Shown here: one piece after another, positions 44,832 to 53,636 of the stretch
Numbering within the stretch: the first letter of the stretch is position 1
How the letters are laid out: every line of letters begins with the position of its first letter
DNA from: Parabacteroides distasonis ATCC 8503
GTDB lineage: Bacteria > Bacteroidota > Bacteroidia > Bacteroidales > Tannerellaceae
NCBI RefSeq assembly: GCF_000012845.1
Contig: NC_009615.1
Coordinates: forward strand, 3,343,501 to 3,407,500
Direction of reading: 5' to 3'
DNA: 64,000 bases
Notes under the pieces: generated by a model
What the model was told of the DNA's origin: nothing
The model's database searches: none
The model's input: only the letters and a program-made list of their open reading frames with translations
Made by a program: the position numbers and the translations under genes

Positions 44832-45698
44832 TCATTTCTTCTGCACCACGATACGGCAAGTAAGCGGGGCACGCAGGTTATAGGAGTCTTTATAATAGAC
44901 CTCGGCCGCCCCGATCTTCAGTTTCGCCCGGATCTTTACCGGGATATGGTTCTCGTCATCACCGATCCAAACCTCCGCCGCTTCCTTGGCTTGGGAAAAT
45001 GCCTCATCGTAGATATCGATATAGAAATGACGGGTACGGAATTTCGCCTCCTTATGCTCGACGATCTGTTGTCCCGTATAGCGGAAACGAGCGTTCACGA
45101 GCTCCCGGCCGATAGCGATCATGAAAGGGAACTCCGCACCATAACTCATCGTCCGCCAATCCAGCGAACGGAGATACATCGTAGCTCCCAGCATATCGAA
45201 TACACGCCCTTTCGCCATTAGCATCGTGTCGATCTTCGTCTCCTTTAATGTATGGCGATGCGAGTGGATATCGATCCTACCGCTTCCTTGATACTCAAAC
45301 TGGAGATTATCCACCAGATAGTAGTCTCCCTCGTTCGTGCGCTTCGAGCTGAACAAGAGCCGAGGCTCCTTTGAGTAATGGCAATCCATCGTATCACGCA
45401 TCCTGAAGACTTTCTCGATCACGCCGGCAGAGCGGAACAACAGGTTATAATGCCATGACGGCGCTCCTTGGTATTCCGATTCTTTCACGGAAAGGGTAGC
45501 CAATCCGGCCTTCGACATGATCAGCCCCCATTTGAAATAAAGATCGTAATCCACCCGTTCCCCATGGGATAACGGCAACGTTTGTGCCCGCAAAGACGTA
45601 AGACTCGCTACACACAAAAAGAAAACGCATATATACAGTTTAGAAGCGCAAGCCGCCCACACCGCTGTTCCTATTGGACGAAGACTGTGTTCCCTCAT
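44832..45698 (-). CDS. DUF3108 domain-containing exported protein
   Basis: This 288-residue protein has a signal-like stretch (KLYICVFFLCVASLTSLRAQ) that starts only at about residue 20. The ATG at 45698 lies 59 bp inside the upstream gene. A CTG right after that gene's stop (about 45634) would give a more normal signal peptide, so the exact start is open. The mature part has SHGERVDYDLYFKWGLI, the DUF3108 opening, and later FHLVNARFRY-like strands. Function unknown; the family is periplasmic and often forms an operon with lipoproteins. Confidence 0.78.
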   Translation of the reverse strand: MREHSLRPIGTAVWAACASKLYICVFFLCVASLTSLRAQTLPLSHGERVDYDLYFKWGLIMSKAGLATLSVKESEYQGAPSWHYNLLFRSAGVIEKVFRMRDTMDCHYSKEPRLLFSSKRTNEGDYYLVDNLQFEYQGSGRIDIHSHRHTLKETKIDTMLMAKGRVFDMLGATMYLRSLDWRTMSYGAEFPFMIAIGRELVNARFRYTGQQIVEHKEAKFRTRHFYIDIYDEAFSQAKEAAEVWIGDDENHIPVKIRAKLKIGAAEVYYKDSYNLRAPLTCRIVVQKK

Positions 45699-47553
45699 TT
45701 TTGTAATCTCTTTTCTTTTTCGTTAGCTCTTTCGGTTTATTCTTCGTGATATCGATCGGTTTCTGCCGTTTCATCGGTGTAGCCTTGATATTCCAAGTCT
45801 CCTCCACTTGCCAGTTCTGCATGATATTGAATATCTTCGGGCAATAGAAGACAAGTTCCGGCTGCCGTTTATCGGCGTAATTACCGGTATCCCAGACACC
45901 GTTATCATTCACGTCTAATACTAAACGGGCATAATATTTATCCGGTTTCAAGTCCATGAAAAGCACGCCGCCATCTTTTACCTTCACCTTACGGATCGGC
46001 TGGTCGCTGCTATTCAATAATTCCACGAAAGCGGTGGTATCCGCTCCCTCAATATTGATATATAAATGCCCGTACTCATCTTCCTTCTTGATCTTGAATT
46101 CCCCGCTATACACATCGTTCCATTTACCATAGGCACTGAATATCGTGGCGGAGTCTACTTCCAAACGGTATTCCTCTCCATACTTCCACGGGCGCTTGAT
46201 GAAGAAGTTCAAAGAGTTCGTCGTATCCGGAAAGAAATCGAAGTCTACGGCTTCCCAAAGCGTATCCACTTTCTGATCCAGATAGAAATGATCTTTCGTT
46301 AACCCCGCTACCGGTTCGCTAAACGTAACAGCGACCGTATCATACAGGTTGATCGAACCGGAAGCGTTTACGTTCATTCCCAGAAACTCGATGGGTTCCG
46401 GCTCATCGTCTTTTTTCTTTTTCTTCTTCTCCACAGGACGGCGACGCATGGTAAATTGTACCGTATCGGTCTGCGGACGAAGTATATTCATGGAATCGCT
46501 TTTCAGGTAATTCACCTCCACTTGCAGCGTATCTTGCTTCCAGATCAAAGAATCGGTCAACCAGTAATGCACGGCTTTTCCTTCCTCCGCTGTCTGCAAG
46601 AAATACCAATTGCTATCCGCCGGGGTGAAATTCAAAGGAACCGGTACCGGAATAGTATCCAAGGAGGTATTGAAACGCAAGGTTAGTATTTTCTCATCCG
46701 TACGCTCCGGCTTCAACATATATTGACGCTCTACTTTTTCCTTAAACAGGCGCAACTCGATATTGTCCGGCATAAAATGGGTATAACCGACTGTCATCAC
46801 CGTATCGATCGTCAAGCTATCTTTCCAAATCGTATCCTGACGGGTCGTCAACTCGAACGCGGGGACGATCAAGGAATCGTAAAAAGCGATCTGCTGCCCG
46901 GGCTGGCTGTACTTGTAGGAGCGCATCACATCCTCCAAGGCATAGATCCGATAGGTTCCGGGGGCCATATTACGAATCGTAAACTCTCCCTTGTCGTTCG
47001 TACGGGAAGTACGGACAAATGGGATCGTCGTAAAGGCGGAATCCTCCAGATTCGTATGCACGCCGATCGTAATACCCGGCATAGGCTCCAGATTCTCGGC
47101 GTTCAGCAAAACTCCGGACACCTCCATACTATCAATGGATTCGCCGGTAGAGAACGCGAAGGAATAATTCTCCAATACATTCTTCTCATTATTATCGGAG
47201 ATCGAATTGGTAAAGTCTATCGTATAGGTCGTATTCTCCTTCAACGTATCCATCAGCTCGATGACCGCCTTCCGGCCGTTCGCCCGGATAACGGGTTGCT
47301 CCATTTGGGGTGGAGTGATGATCACGTTCTCGGTAGGCTTATCGATCTGGATCAACTCATCAAAAATAATCTCCACCTTCTTTCCCTTATAGTTTATCTG
47401 GCCGGGCAACGGCGTACTGCTTACGAACTTAGGCGGAGCCTCATCATAAGGCCCTCCGTTCGGCGAGGCTATATTCGCGCACGAATACAGCACGACCAGC
47501 AGAAGTACCCCTATAAAGAACCGTAAACTATTTCTCACATATTTATCTTCCAT
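45640..47553 (-). CDS. Ig-like (SbsA/Big_5-type) domain lipoprotein
   Basis: This 637-residue protein has a lipoprotein signal (FFIGVLLLVVLYSCANIA, Cys about residue 26). Near the N-terminus an SbsA Ig-like domain reads ASPNGGPYDEAPPKFVSSTPLPG and ENYSFAFSTGESIDS. A carboxypeptidase-regulatory-like stretch follows (GEFTIRNMAPGTYRIYALED), and near residue 545 a further KPDKYYARLVLDVNDNGVWDTG segment. The C-terminus is Lys-rich. This architecture is common in Bacteroidetes; the role is not known. It is followed by the overlapping DUF3108 gene. Confidence 0.85.
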   Translation of the reverse strand: MEDKYVRNSLRFFIGVLLLVVLYSCANIASPNGGPYDEAPPKFVSSTPLPGQINYKGKKVEIIFDELIQIDKPTENVIITPPQMEQPVIRANGRKAVIELMDTLKENTTYTIDFTNSISDNNEKNVLENYSFAFSTGESIDSMEVSGVLLNAENLEPMPGITIGVHTNLEDSAFTTIPFVRTSRTNDKGEFTIRNMAPGTYRIYALEDVMRSYKYSQPGQQIAFYDSLIVPAFELTTRQDTIWKDSLTIDTVMTVGYTHFMPDNIELRLFKEKVERQYMLKPERTDEKILTLRFNTSLDTIPVPVPLNFTPADSNWYFLQTAEEGKAVHYWLTDSLIWKQDTLQVEVNYLKSDSMNILRPQTDTVQFTMRRRPVEKKKKKKDDEPEPIEFLGMNVNASGSINLYDTVAVTFSEPVAGLTKDHFYLDQKVDTLWEAVDFDFFPDTTNSLNFFIKRPWKYGEEYRLEVDSATIFSAYGKWNDVYSGEFKIKKEDEYGHLYINIEGADTTAFVELLNSSDQPIRKVKVKDGGVLFMDLKPDKYYARLVLDVNDNGVWDTGNYADKRQPELVFYCPKIFNIMQNWQVEETWNIKATPMKRQKPIDITKNKPKELTKKKRDYKNEGTQSSSNRNSGVGGLRF

Positions 47554-47579
47554 TCAATACTCTCATTTCAATTGAGGGA

Positions 47580-47587
47580 CAAAAATA
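47580..47587 (-). promoter_or_regulatory. -7 box TATTTTTG for the Ig-like lipoprotein operon
   Basis: This is an exact TAnnTTTG match on the minus strand, 26 bp before the ATG at 47553. Confidence 0.45.
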
Positions 47588-47643
47588 GGGAAAAATCCCG
47601 TGAACGATAAGGATATATACGCTAATTAATCTATCTTAAAATG

Positions 47644-47682
47644 AAAAAACCCCTATCTCCTATTAAATAAAAGAGATAGGGG
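47644..47682 (-). terminator. Intrinsic terminator of the T9SS-tailed pseudogene
   Basis: On the minus strand a perfect 10-bp stem CCCCTATCTC/GAGATAGGGG with a 13-nt loop is followed by six T. It lies 18 bp after the stop codon at 47700. Confidence 0.88.
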
Positions 47683-47699
47683 CTCTACAAGTATCTCAA

Positions 47700-49713
47700 T
47701 TATTTGAACGCTACTCTATGAACCTCAAAAATCGCATCGCTTACTTGTATCCTTAAAATATATATGCCGGAATTCACTTGATTAAAATCAAGCGTACCCC
47801 CGCTTCGTTCCATTTTCCCCTCAGCGACTAATAGGCCTGTCGCTTGATTATATAGCTGATAAGAGACTTGATTTGAAACAACCACATCAGACAAAATAGA
47901 TGACTCGTCATTCTCTAATTGATTTTCTATGACATCCACAATTTTACTGGATCCATCAGAATAAACCATATAAGAGCTTTGCACGGATACAGTTGTTGAT
48001 GCCGCAGAGCCCGCCGCCCCACACTGAGTAGTATAAGCACGACACGCTATATAATAACTGCCCGGAATCGAGAATGTTATATAATTTGTATTACGAGAAG
48101 GAGATTGGCTCGCTCCCTGACTTGGTGATACGGTCCATTTACACTCACAAACACTATTATCATAAAGAGGATTCGCTATAAAACTCCCCCCTTGATTTAG
48201 GCGTACACTCGAAGGTCCGGTAACTTTAGTTACTGTTGGATATCCTGCATAAATCGCTTTAGATACCGCAGCACTTTGTCCTCCTAAACTAGCGGTCAAG
48301 CGTATCCACTCATCTCCAAACTTACCCGGAGCTATCCCTACAGATACTGTTTTCGTACTCTGTCCTCCCTGTATCTCTAGCTTGCCATTAGTATAGCTCC
48401 AAGTCAATTGTACCTCAGAAGGAACAGTTACATTACTAATCGTATAATTACCATTATAGCAAATCATGGATTCTCCAGAAATCAGATAACGGAAAGGTGA
48501 TACGGTAAATGTCTTAGAGATAGTTCGCACACCGGAACAACCCGACAAGCTAACAACAGCTTGCACCGTAACAGATCCGGACTTCGTAAATATCACTTTA
48601 GGGGCAGCTGTTCCTTGCCCTGATGCCACATATATACCCGTTCCGGACCATGTAGCCTTGCTTAACGAAGAAGAAGCGACATCCAACGCTAACGTACTAT
48701 ATTCAAATTGGTAAGCAGCTGTAGAAGTTATCGCTGGATCTGAAATTCCTTTATAAGGACAATTATACCATTGAGATACTTCACCATTTTTCTTCAACCG
48801 GACCTTAACTATTCCATCTGTAGGGCACACACTTGAGGTGATACTTACGCTATTCTATTCCAACCCTTCCTTCGTATTTCCTCCATTATTGATTTTCCAT
48901 CCGGAGGGCGTACTCCATTCATAAGTCATTCCTTTCACTAATTGAGTGGTAAATGTATTAGTCTGAGTTTTTCCAAAAGGAACAGAAGTTGGATAAGCCG
49001 TAAAGCCAAATTTACGAGTGAAAGATATAGAGGAATACCCACTTTTATCAAATTCAGCACCTTGATTTACACCACGTACCTTGACTGTTCCTGTACCGAC
49101 ATTATTTGTCGTAATATTGATGGATTCAGAAGAAGTAGTAAATACACCTGTTTGAGTACCACTTTTCCATCCTTCAGGTAAAGTCTACTCATATTTAGTA
49201 ACCAGATTTTTATCTCCAGTTGTTGTTTGTCCCGGGTAATAAAATTTTTGACCAAGCAAAACTGTTATATTCTGAACTCCATAGTCTAAATTAGTAGAAG
49301 TTTTTGAAGTAAGAGAAGGCGGAGTTACTCCATTCAAACTTTTTATTTTTTGAGTGTAAGAGGCTGACTGCACTCCGCTAACTCCCGAACTATAATAAAC
49401 TTCAGCCGTTAATTTCCCTTGAGGAGTACTACCATTTGTAGACTTCACATTATCCCAATATACGGTTATACCATAGAAATTCCCACCGGGGATTGAGGTT
49501 TGGGATGAACCAAGGGAAAAAGACCCACCCGAGACAGTCCAATTTACTCGGGCAATATTACTCCCTGCATCCAATACATAATAATATCCCATTTTTGGAG
49601 TAACGAACTCTGGTACGTCTTTGTCTGGTTTTAACACTGGATGCTGTGCCATCGCACTAACTATACTGAAAAAAACATACCAAAACGGATAACAACAATT
49701 TCATTCGTTTCAT
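47700..49713 (-). pseudogene. T9SS-tailed PKD/Ig-repeat surface protein with three disabling changes
   Basis: The original gene ran from the ATG at 49713 (MKRMKLLLSVLVCFF...) to 47700, about 670 codons. Lesion 1: a run of seven T at about 49668-49674 (minus strand) shifts the frame inside the signal peptide; six T would give ...VCFFSIVSAMAQHPVLK. Lesion 2: TAG at 49185-49187, where neighbouring repeats have Trp (KYE*TLPEGW against TYEWSTPSGW). Lesion 3: TAG at 48855-48857 (GLE*NSVSI). The rest of the frame is open. The end (LYNQATGLLVAEGKM...GIYILRIQ) is a T9SS sorting tail. TAG is a normal stop in other genes here. Confidence 0.85.
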
Positions 49714-51010
49714 AATAAATCAATTTAAAGGTTTAAAACAAAAAATACACTCCACATCGAAAAGCATGATCGATATGTGTATCATAATCCACTTCACGAG
49801 GAAGTTCTGAGAATTGTTCGGAATAATTATCCAACCCTCTCACGGAGAAATAGCATCTATAATCAAACTCAACACCTACAAATTTCCACGTATATCTCAA
49901 TCCCACTTTGGGATATAAAGAATAATCATTGAATCTATCACGTTGAAAAGGGAAAGGCTCTCCTTCTTGAACCTCCTGATATCGATTATAAAATCTCTGG
50001 TATTCCAACCCTCCACCCGCAAACAGATCTAAGTTCTTATACGACACAATGGAATAATCATATCCAATGCCCAAACCATACAATCGCATTTTATGAGTAT
50101 AGTAACCCCGTATGACGGGATCTACAGAAGCATAATCGTCTCTCCAACTTTTCCATCCCAACGGCACATTCACATAAAATGAATGCTTTTCTGAAAGATT
50201 ATACCGTACCGTAAGCTCTATCGGATGTATTAGCTCCTTCACCCGATCTTTAAAACCATAGGCGATACCAATACCAAACCGAGCCGGTTCCTTTTCCTTT
50301 GTAATCTCCTGCGCATTGGATGTCGCAAATAGCAAAAGAAAACATACCAAAATGGATAAAAACAACTTTGTTCGTTTCATAATAAATCAATTTAAAGGTT
50401 TAAAACAAAAAATACACTCCACATCGAAAAGCATGATCGATATGTGTATCATAATCCACTTCACGAGGAAGTTCTGAGAATTGTTCGGAATAATGATCCA
50501 ACCCTCTCACGGAGAAATAGCATCTATAATCAAACTCAACACCTACAAATCGCCACGTATATCTCAATCCCACTTTGGGATATAAAGAATAATCATTGAA
50601 TCTATCTCTCAGAAAAGGGTAAGGCTTTCCTTCTTGAACCTCCTGATATCGAAAATAGAATCTTTGGTATTCCAATCCTCCACCCGCAAACAGATCTAAG
50701 TTCTTATACGACACAATGGAATAATCATATCCAATGCCCAAACCATACAATCGCATTTTATGAGTATAGTAACCCCGTATGACGGGATCTACAGAAGCAT
50801 AATCGTCTCTCCAACTTTTCCATCCCAACGGCACATTCACATAAAATGAATGCTTTTCTGAAAGATTATACCGTACCGTAAGCTCTATCGGATGTATTAG
50901 CTCCTTCACCCGATCTTTAAAACCATAGGCGATACCAATACCAAACCGAGCCGGTTCCTTTTCCTTTGTAATCTCCTGCGCATTGGCTGTCGCAAATAAT
51001 AAAAGAACAG
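49704..51010 (-). repeat. Tandem duplication of about 667 bp
   Basis: Two consecutive blocks (about 49704-50340 and 50372-51010) are almost identical. Each covers the barrel-coding region from the LLLFAT signal-peptide codons to the stop codon, plus the leader GGTTTAAAAC / TTCATAATAAATCAATT and the first codons of the next gene. The one-base indel (GGTTTAAAA against GGTTAAAA) lies at the stop codon. Confidence 0.88.
49733..50380 (-). CDS. Outer-membrane beta-barrel protein, copy 2 (chimeric signal peptide)
   Basis: This 215-residue protein has a signal peptide (LFLSILVCFLLLFATSNA, cleaved before QEITKEKEP) and a small barrel ending in GVYFLF. It is nearly identical to the gene at 50400-51068; visible differences in the mature part are few (NRY/FRY, GEPFPFQ/GKPYPFL, KFVGV/RFVGV, LDNYS/LDHYS). 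Its first 15 codons match instead the signal-peptide start of the downstream pseudogene (MKRTKLFLSILVCF against MKRMKLLLSVLVCF), so it looks like a duplication product joined inside the signal peptide. The leader before its ATG equals the one before the pseudogene. Function unknown. Confidence 0.82.
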   Translation of the reverse strand: MKRTKLFLSILVCFLLLFATSNAQEITKEKEPARFGIGIAYGFKDRVKELIHPIELTVRYNLSEKHSFYVNVPLGWKSWRDDYASVDPVIRGYYTHKMRLYGLGIGYDYSIVSYKNLDLFAGGGLEYQRFYNRYQEVQEGEPFPFQRDRFNDYSLYPKVGLRYTWKFVGVEFDYRCYFSVRGLDNYSEQFSELPREVDYDTHIDHAFRCGVYFLF

Positions 51011-51068
51011 CCATAGACAAAAACCATTTACTCCTCAGTATATACTTCTTACTCATACTCCATCCCAT
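50400..51068 (-). CDS. Outer-membrane beta-barrel protein, copy 1
   Basis: This 222-residue protein has a signal peptide (SKWFLSMAVLLLFATANA) and a barrel domain with strands such as FGIGIAYGFKD, LTVRYNLSEKHSFYVNVPLGW, YGLGIGYDYS and LFAGGGLEYQRF, ending GVYFLF. A start four codons later (MSKKYI, 51056) is about as likely as the one at 51068. It is the likely parent of the tandem copy 667 bp downstream. The family has no name I can assign; the fold resembles small OmpA/porin-like barrels. Confidence 0.8.
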   Translation of the reverse strand: MGWSMSKKYILRSKWFLSMAVLLLFATANAQEITKEKEPARFGIGIAYGFKDRVKELIHPIELTVRYNLSEKHSFYVNVPLGWKSWRDDYASVDPVIRGYYTHKMRLYGLGIGYDYSIVSYKNLDLFAGGGLEYQRFYFRYQEVQEGKPYPFLRDRFNDYSLYPKVGLRYTWRFVGVEFDYRCYFSVRGLDHYSEQFSELPREVDYDTHIDHAFRCGVYFLF

Positions 51069-51520
51069 ATTGCACGTTCATAAATATTCGATATAAAAAC
51101 TATCTTTCAATAACTCCATAAAGATAGCCTCCCAAAGCCCTTACCAGTTAACTGATAACTTCCCGATCCAACCTCAGAGATATCAAGCATATATAGTACT
51201 CCGTATCCCCGAATATTCGTCAGTATATGACTAAGGCATAAATATGCCAATAACATGATAAAATTTTTGTTTACTTCCACCGTCCTTTCTTTATTAACAA
51301 TAGGTTAAATCCTATCAACAAATATAGGTCTTATATTTAACTATTCCAAGATATTTGAGTAGATAAAGAGAGATTTTCTTAATCATATCATGTTATAAAT
51401 AAAGCATTGTCCGGATATTCCCACATCACGGATTTCATATCAACTAATTTTTGTAAGACAGTAAACAGAAGCCCTTATTGTCATTTTTTTCTCTTAAAGT
51501 ATGTCATCGCAACTCAGACA

Positions 51521-51612
51521 GGAAAAAACATTAGCTTGTTTTCCAGAAAACACGTACATGTTTTCGAAAAAACACCATAGTGTTTCGCAAAAAACATGTA
51601 CGTGTTTTTCTG
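51521..51612. repeat. 22-bp-periodic palindromic array C (upstream of antitoxin-like gene)
   Basis: Four units with centres at 51532, 51554, 51576 and 51598, exactly 22 bp apart: AAACATTAGCTTGTTT, AAACACGTACATGTTT, AACACCATAGTGTT and AAACATGTACGTGTTT. Units 2 and 4 are exact reverse complements over 18 bp, so a transcript could also form one long hairpin. Unit 2 is identical to a unit of array A, 26.6 kb away. Confidence 0.87.
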
Positions 51613-51706
51613 AAATTGGTTATCAATCATTTACAAAATGGCAATTCGTATCGAACTTATTGTAAAATAAATCACTAAAAATGAAGCGGGCATTTATATA
51701 AAACAG

Positions 51707-51714
51707 TATCTTTG
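51707..51714 (+). promoter_or_regulatory. -7 box TATCTTTG for the antitoxin-like gene
   Basis: This is an exact TAnnTTTG match 37 bp before the ATG at 51752. Confidence 0.5.
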
Positions 51715-51751
51715 CATCTAATAGGAATATAACCAAATAAATACAACGACT

Positions 51752-51997
51752 ATGTCAGAAGTATCAGGTATCGAATTGGAGAAAGATGCGGCAGGGAACA
51801 ACAGCTACGTCCGTATCGACTTAAAGAAATATGGGGATATGATCAATCCTATATTGAAACAGCTAGGAGTTATCGGACAAACTCAATTTGACAAGGATTG
51901 GGAAAGAGCACTCGACCCGGAGACATTCCGGAAAGAAGCGAAAATACGATTAAGAGAATTATTCAATCAAAAACATAGCCATGAAGTAAACCAATAA
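51752..51997 (+). CDS. Small antitoxin-like protein
   Basis: This is an 81-residue charged protein (GIELEKDAAGNNSYVRIDLKKYG, then a helical C-terminus WERALDPETFRKEAKIRLRELF). I do not recognise a named antitoxin family. Support comes from context: its own promoter, small size, and a 17-bp overlap with the start of a following frame that resembles a RelE/ParE-like toxin family of Bacteroidetes. As the toxin frame is broken, it may survive as an orphan antitoxin. It has no signal peptide and no clear ribbon or HTH motif. Confidence 0.6.
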   Translation: MSEVSGIELEKDAAGNNSYVRIDLKKYGDMINPILKQLGVIGQTQFDKDWERALDPETFRKEAKIRLRELFNQKHSHEVNQ

Positions 51998-52345
51998 AGT
52001 AGCCTTACTCCCTGAAGTTTACGATTTTTTAGATGTTTTAGCCCAAACCTTACTTGAGAAAGATTACGTCTCATACATAGAACATGGAGAAAACATCGTA
52101 GATGATATCATTGACTTCGTAAAAACGATCCCCTATGCGCCACATTATCATCTTACCCCCTACGCTCAAGTCTATTTCAGCAGATACGGGCAGAATTTAC
52201 AATATACCTTTTTTAAAAGGAAAAGCAGTAAGCATACCACTTGGTATATATTTTTCTCCCGGCAGGAAGACTTATATATAATTATATTACTAACAACCAC
52301 AAAGACGGCAAATACATACATGCCCCCATCAAGGAGGAGGATTAA
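51981..52345 (+). pseudogene. RelE/ParE-like toxin gene, inactivated
   Basis: Starting at ATG 51981 the frame reads MK-stop-TNKVALLPEVYDFLDVLAQ..., i.e. a TAA as third codon, then open to ...WYIFFSRQEDLYI. At about 52275 a frameshift in the TATATAATTATATT tract moves the rest into another frame (YITNNHKDGKYIHAP..., stop at 52343-52345). Read together these give a protein of about 120 residues of the Bacteroidetes type with WYVFF...YITNNH, which I associate loosely with RelE/ParE-like toxins. The start overlaps the antitoxin-like gene by 17 bp. The end overlaps the convergent DUF2851 gene. Confidence 0.62.
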
Positions 52346-53609
52346 CACTCCGTTTCAGCAACCTGAACCCAATCCGGCAATACAAACACTTTCGCTTCTC
52401 GCAATATTCTCGTTTTAACTGGATGAGTGATTGCGTATCACCAGCGTTATGGACTTCGATACCGGATCGAGCGAAAGCGGTTACGATATGATTGCGTTCC
52501 GGCGGGATACTCTCCAAGAGGCGGGTCGCACGCAGGCAATACTCAGGAAGTTTATTTCGACCGCCGTAAGCGAATAGCAGAGGGACTACCGTATTTATTA
52601 ACAGGATATTCAAGGCATTCTCCCCGATCATTTTATCTTTTTCCACCGAGGCGTATTGGAAATGATAATGATTCTTCCAATAATCCGAGGGTTGGATACG
52701 GAAATAATCCTTGATCTCTTTAGGAGAAGAAGCGGACAGGATCATCGAGAATAACGTATCGTACCGATGCCAGATAGCGGCCAGTTGCGCCAACTTCACA
52801 TGCGGGAAGTTGGTCGGACGGATACGGAGGCTTTTGAACAAGGAGTCATCCAAAGGCTTGAGCCCGAACTTATGGCGGAGAAACTCATATTCCCGCCTCA
52901 GCAGACGGTAGTAATGGCAGGAGCCCTCTTCCGAGAGCATACCCGCTTGTCCGAAAAGCATCGCCTCTACTTGCGACTCGCTAGCCCTTTGCTTTTGGAT
53001 ATATCGCAGGGGGAGGCTTTTCGCCAACCACTCGAAAGCGTCGCTATTCACGCCAAAGCCGAAACTACGGGTTAATAGGATATAGAACACCTCGTTCCAA
53101 TCCTCTTGATACTGATCCAACAGACGGTATATATCCTCTGTCTTTCGTTCCAGCCGCTCACCGAGCAAGGCATCCATCCATGAGGCCAGATGTACGGAGT
53201 CCACATCTTGAATCCGCTCGAGGCAGGGGACGGGCACCTCTCTTACCAATAACCAATCGATATTTTTCCGGACAGGTTCCGGAACGGATAATATCAATTG
53301 AGGAATAGGCTCACCGTTCATCCGGCAGATAGATGCGTCATTCACACCCGTTACATGCAAGATAACGGAGTCATATGCCTTATCTGAATCATGATGATGC
53401 AGCAACCAATCGGAAGCTTTTTCGTGGATCTCCACGCTTCCCGCCCATACCGTGCCGTCGATTTTTACCTTGGCGTTGAAGAAGTCGGGACCGGCGTCGG
53501 TGTTTTGTATTCCGGGATCGATAACAGCGATAGGAAGCCCCTCGGTGGTAGTCAATGGAGTACTCGCATAGAGTTTGTATTTCCAAACATAGTGTAATAA
53601 ACGTTCCAT
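52329..53609 (-). CDS. DUF2851 family protein
   Basis: This 426-residue cytoplasmic protein resembles the Bacteroidetes-specific DUF2851 family. Early segments include DPGIQNTDAGPDFFNAKVKIDGTVWAGSVEIHEKASDW, whose acidic residues (quoted in part: DAGPDFFNAKV, GSVEIH) suggest a nuclease-like core; this is inference. The C-terminus has ECYCRIG-like CEKRKCLYCRIGFRLL with two or three Cys. Function unknown. Its promoter is divergent from that of dapB. Confidence 0.82.
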   Translation of the reverse strand: MERLLHYVWKYKLYASTPLTTTEGLPIAVIDPGIQNTDAGPDFFNAKVKIDGTVWAGSVEIHEKASDWLLHHHDSDKAYDSVILHVTGVNDASICRMNGEPIPQLILSVPEPVRKNIDWLLVREVPVPCLERIQDVDSVHLASWMDALLGERLERKTEDIYRLLDQYQEDWNEVFYILLTRSFGFGVNSDAFEWLAKSLPLRYIQKQRASESQVEAMLFGQAGMLSEEGSCHYYRLLRREYEFLRHKFGLKPLDDSLFKSLRIRPTNFPHVKLAQLAAIWHRYDTLFSMILSASSPKEIKDYFRIQPSDYWKNHYHFQYASVEKDKMIGENALNILLINTVVPLLFAYGGRNKLPEYCLRATRLLESIPPERNHIVTAFARSGIEVHNAGDTQSLIQLKREYCEKRKCLYCRIGFRLLKRSVNPPP

Positions 53610-53636
53610 ATTCTTTCAGAGTTAAGATTTTGGATT

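Larger units (their letters stand above)
51069..51751. other. 683-bp A/T-rich intergenic region
   Basis: There is no gene of normal size here. The left 430 bp hold only a small inverted repeat (GGCAT/ATGCC, about 51235-51248) and nothing I recognise. The right part holds array C (51521-51612) and the -7 box at 51707-51714 for the small antitoxin-like gene. The low GC compared with its flanks fits an old insertion or decay site, next to a broken toxin gene. Confidence 0.6.

Noticed and set aside
48855..49187. Stop-codon recoding (TAG as sense)
   Set aside because: TAG ends normal genes here (e.g. at 15642-15644 and 16730-16732), and the gene also has a frameshift, so loss of function is simpler.
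51981..52345. Functional toxin with a non-ATG start
   Set aside because: No GTG/TTG/ATG lies at a sensible place after the early TAA, and the C-terminal frameshift remains.
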